From positions 62,001 to 126,000 of the forward strand of contig NZ_JAJQXW010000004.1 of the NCBI RefSeq assembly GCF_021246445.1: a DNA stretch of 64,000 nucleotides, in the 5' to 3' direction. Positions 62,618-64,000 of the stretch are shown one piece after another. The position numbers and the translations under genes were made by a program. The stretch comes from Rhabdothermincola salaria. Lineage in GTDB: Bacteria; Actinomycetota; Acidimicrobiia; Acidimicrobiales; Acidimicrobilacustridaceae. The first letter of the stretch is position 1. Each line of letters starts with the position of its first letter. The notes under the pieces are model-generated. The model was not told the origin of the DNA. It made no database searches and was given only the letters and a program-made list of their open reading frames with translations.

Positions 62618-63963
62618 CGCACGAAGAGCTGGCGGGCCTTGCCCACGTCGCCGGCGCGGGCGAACACGGCCACGGTGTCGCCGGCTGCCAGCTCGGTGGG
62701 GCCGTGGACGATCTCGACGCGGCCGTCCGGTCGCACCACGGCGCCGAGGAGCACGCCGCGAGGCGTGCGCAGGTCGGCCACCACCCCGCCGTCGGCCGTG
62801 CTCCCCGGCTCGACCACGAACTCGTTGACCTCCACGTCGCTCTCGAGGAAGGTCGTGACCGAACCGGTGCCGCCGCGCATCTCCCGCAGCACGGTGTTGG
62901 CCGACGCCGTGCGGGGGCTCAGCGTGGCGTCGATGCCGAAGCGGGTGACGAGCGGCAGCAGGGCCAGGCGATGCAGCACCGCGATGGTGAACCCCGACCC
63001 CTCGGCCCCGGCGAAGGCGCAGGCCAAGACGTTGGCGGTGTCCTCGCCGGTGGTGGCGACCACGGCGTCCATGGTGGCCACCGACTCCTCCACCAACAGC
63101 TCGATGTCGGTGATGTCGCCCTGGATCACCCTCATCTTCGGTGCCGCCGCCGCCAGGTCCTCGGCCAGGGCGCCGTCACGCTCGACGAGCACGACCTCGG
63201 CCCCCTCGGCCGACATCGTGTTGGCCACCCTCGCCCCCACCGCCCCTCCGCCCAGCACCATCAGACGTCGCACCCGGCGCCCCATCGCCCCCAGCAGGCC
63301 CAGCGTCCGGCGCCGGGCGGCCCGGGTGGTCAGCACCCGCACGTGGTCGCCGGCCTCGAGCACCTCGTCGCCGTGGGGGATGATCGTGTGCCCGCCGCGG
63401 GTGATGGCCCCGAAGAGGAACTGCCAGTCGGCGTCGCTCGCCGCCCGCACGGACCGCAGGCGCTGGCCGACCAGCACCGAGTCGGCCTTGAGCACCGCAC
63501 CCAGCACGACCAGCTCGCCACCGACCATCGGGTACACCTCGTCGGCCCCCGAGAGGTGGAGCAGCTCGAGGATCTCCTCGGCGGTGTCGGCGTCGGGGTC
63601 GATGACCACGTCGGCGCCCACCCGCTCGAGCAGGGCCCGGCCCTCGGGGCCCCGCAGCTCGTCGGTCTGCACCCGGACCACCGTGCGAGGCACGCCGTGC
63701 TCCTTGGCCAGCAACGAGGTGATCAGGTTGACCTCGTCGTCCTGGGTGACCCCGGCGACCAGCGAGGCCCGGTCCACCCCCGCCTCGGCGAGCACCGTGG
63801 GGTGGGTGCCGCTGCCGACCAGCACCTGCACGTCGAGGTCCTGGCCCAACGCCTCGGCCGTGGCTTCGTCCTGCTCGACCACGACGACGTCGTGGCCCTC
63901 GGCGCCGAGGCGCTCGGCCAGGTACCACCCGACCTCACCGGCACCAACGATGATCACGTGCAC
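62614..63963 (-). CDS. trkA: TrkA-type potassium uptake regulatory subunit
   Basis: The 449-residue cytosolic protein is made of two tandem TrkA-N/TrkA-C units. Nucleotide-binding loops are HVIIVGAGEVGWYLAERLG at the start and LMVLGGGAVGARVANTMS near residue 235. Each is followed by a TrkA-C part (ELVVLGAVLKADSVLVGQRL; VNEFVVEPGSTADGGVVADL). The double-length form is typical of TrkA rather than KtrA. It binds NAD(H) or ATP and gates the TrkH channel. GTG 63963 is 38 bases from the window end, so the promoter is only partly visible. Confidence 0.92.
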   Translation of the reverse strand: MHVIIVGAGEVGWYLAERLGAEGHDVVVVEQDEATAEALGQDLDVQVLVGSGTHPTVLAEAGVDRASLVAGVTQDDEVNLITSLLAKEHGVPRTVVRVQTDELRGPEGRALLERVGADVVIDPDADTAEEILELLHLSGADEVYPMVGGELVVLGAVLKADSVLVGQRLRSVRAASDADWQFLFGAITRGGHTIIPHGDEVLEAGDHVRVLTTRAARRRTLGLLGAMGRRVRRLMVLGGGAVGARVANTMSAEGAEVVLVERDGALAEDLAAAAPKMRVIQGDITDIELLVEESVATMDAVVATTGEDTANVLACAFAGAEGSGFTIAVLHRLALLPLVTRFGIDATLSPRTASANTVLREMRGGTGSVTTFLESDVEVNEFVVEPGSTADGGVVADLRTPRGVLLGAVVRPDGRVEIVHGPTELAAGDTVAVFARAGDVGKARQLFVR

Positions 63964-64000
63964 AAGAGCCGAGTCTGGCCCATCGTCGGAGGGGCGGGCG

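Overview
The window is GC-rich throughout. Many genes use GTG starts, coding genes are joined by 4-base ATGA/GTGA overlaps, and several -10-like TANNNT hexamers sit a few bases before start codons, suggesting leaderless transcripts. Together with DUF2510, GerW/YtfJ-like and guanidine-III riboswitch features, this points to a chromosomal segment of an actinomycete, perhaps an acidimicrobial lineage. The lineage is an inference from style and gene content, not from a marker gene.

Region 1 (1-4.85 kb) holds a partial XRE-type regulator cut by the window edge, a dual-specificity-type phosphatase, two diverged sigma-factor-like proteins, a VWA-domain protein, and an unknown protein coupled to the second sigma-like gene.

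Region 2 (4.9-42 kb) is a large defence island. It contains a TM0106-type RecB-like nuclease/helicase, several small genes (unknown, histone-deacetylase-like, DUF1810), and one minus-strand run of seven genes from 32.7 down to 11.4 kb. In order of transcription this run is a DrmD-like SNF2 helicase, a very large Eco57I/PglX-like adenine methyltransferase, a 2110-residue YprA/DruE-type helicase with DUF1998 and a terminal nuclease-like domain, a UvrD-type helicase with a RelE-like N-terminus, McrB, McrC, and an uncharacterised protein with a DUF7662-like C-terminus. Five of its six junctions are overlaps and the sixth is a 59-base gap. DrmD plus adenine methyltransferase combined with a Druantia-like YprA helicase is, as I recall it, the layout described as ARMADA (DISARM-related). 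Here it runs directly into an McrBC module with an extra third gene. Divergent from it is a 2008-residue Hhe-type protein (DUF4011-helicase-nuclease-DUF3320) that also carries a transglutaminase-like N-terminal region. An EcsC-family protein and a putative DEDD-type exonuclease with a coupled partner follow.

Region 3 (42-45 kb) is the right edge of the island: an excisionase-like HTH protein, a tyrosine-recombinase-like protein lacking most catalytic residues, a DDE-type transposase-like protein, and a tRNA-Arg(CCU) gene.

Region 4 (45-64 kb) looks like ordinary chromosome. It has a catabolic cluster under a GntR/FCD regulator (2-hydroxyacid dehydrogenase, amidase, aldehyde dehydrogenase, class III aminotransferase, DUF3830 protein, two maleate-isomerase/Asp-Glu-racemase-like proteins). 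The same 14-bp palindrome lies in both of its divergent promoter regions. It is followed by a guanidinium exporter (gdx) preceded by a candidate guanidine-III riboswitch, an MtfA-like peptidase, a DM13 protein with a MADEP repeat, a two-component system, and TrkH/TrkA potassium uptake genes.
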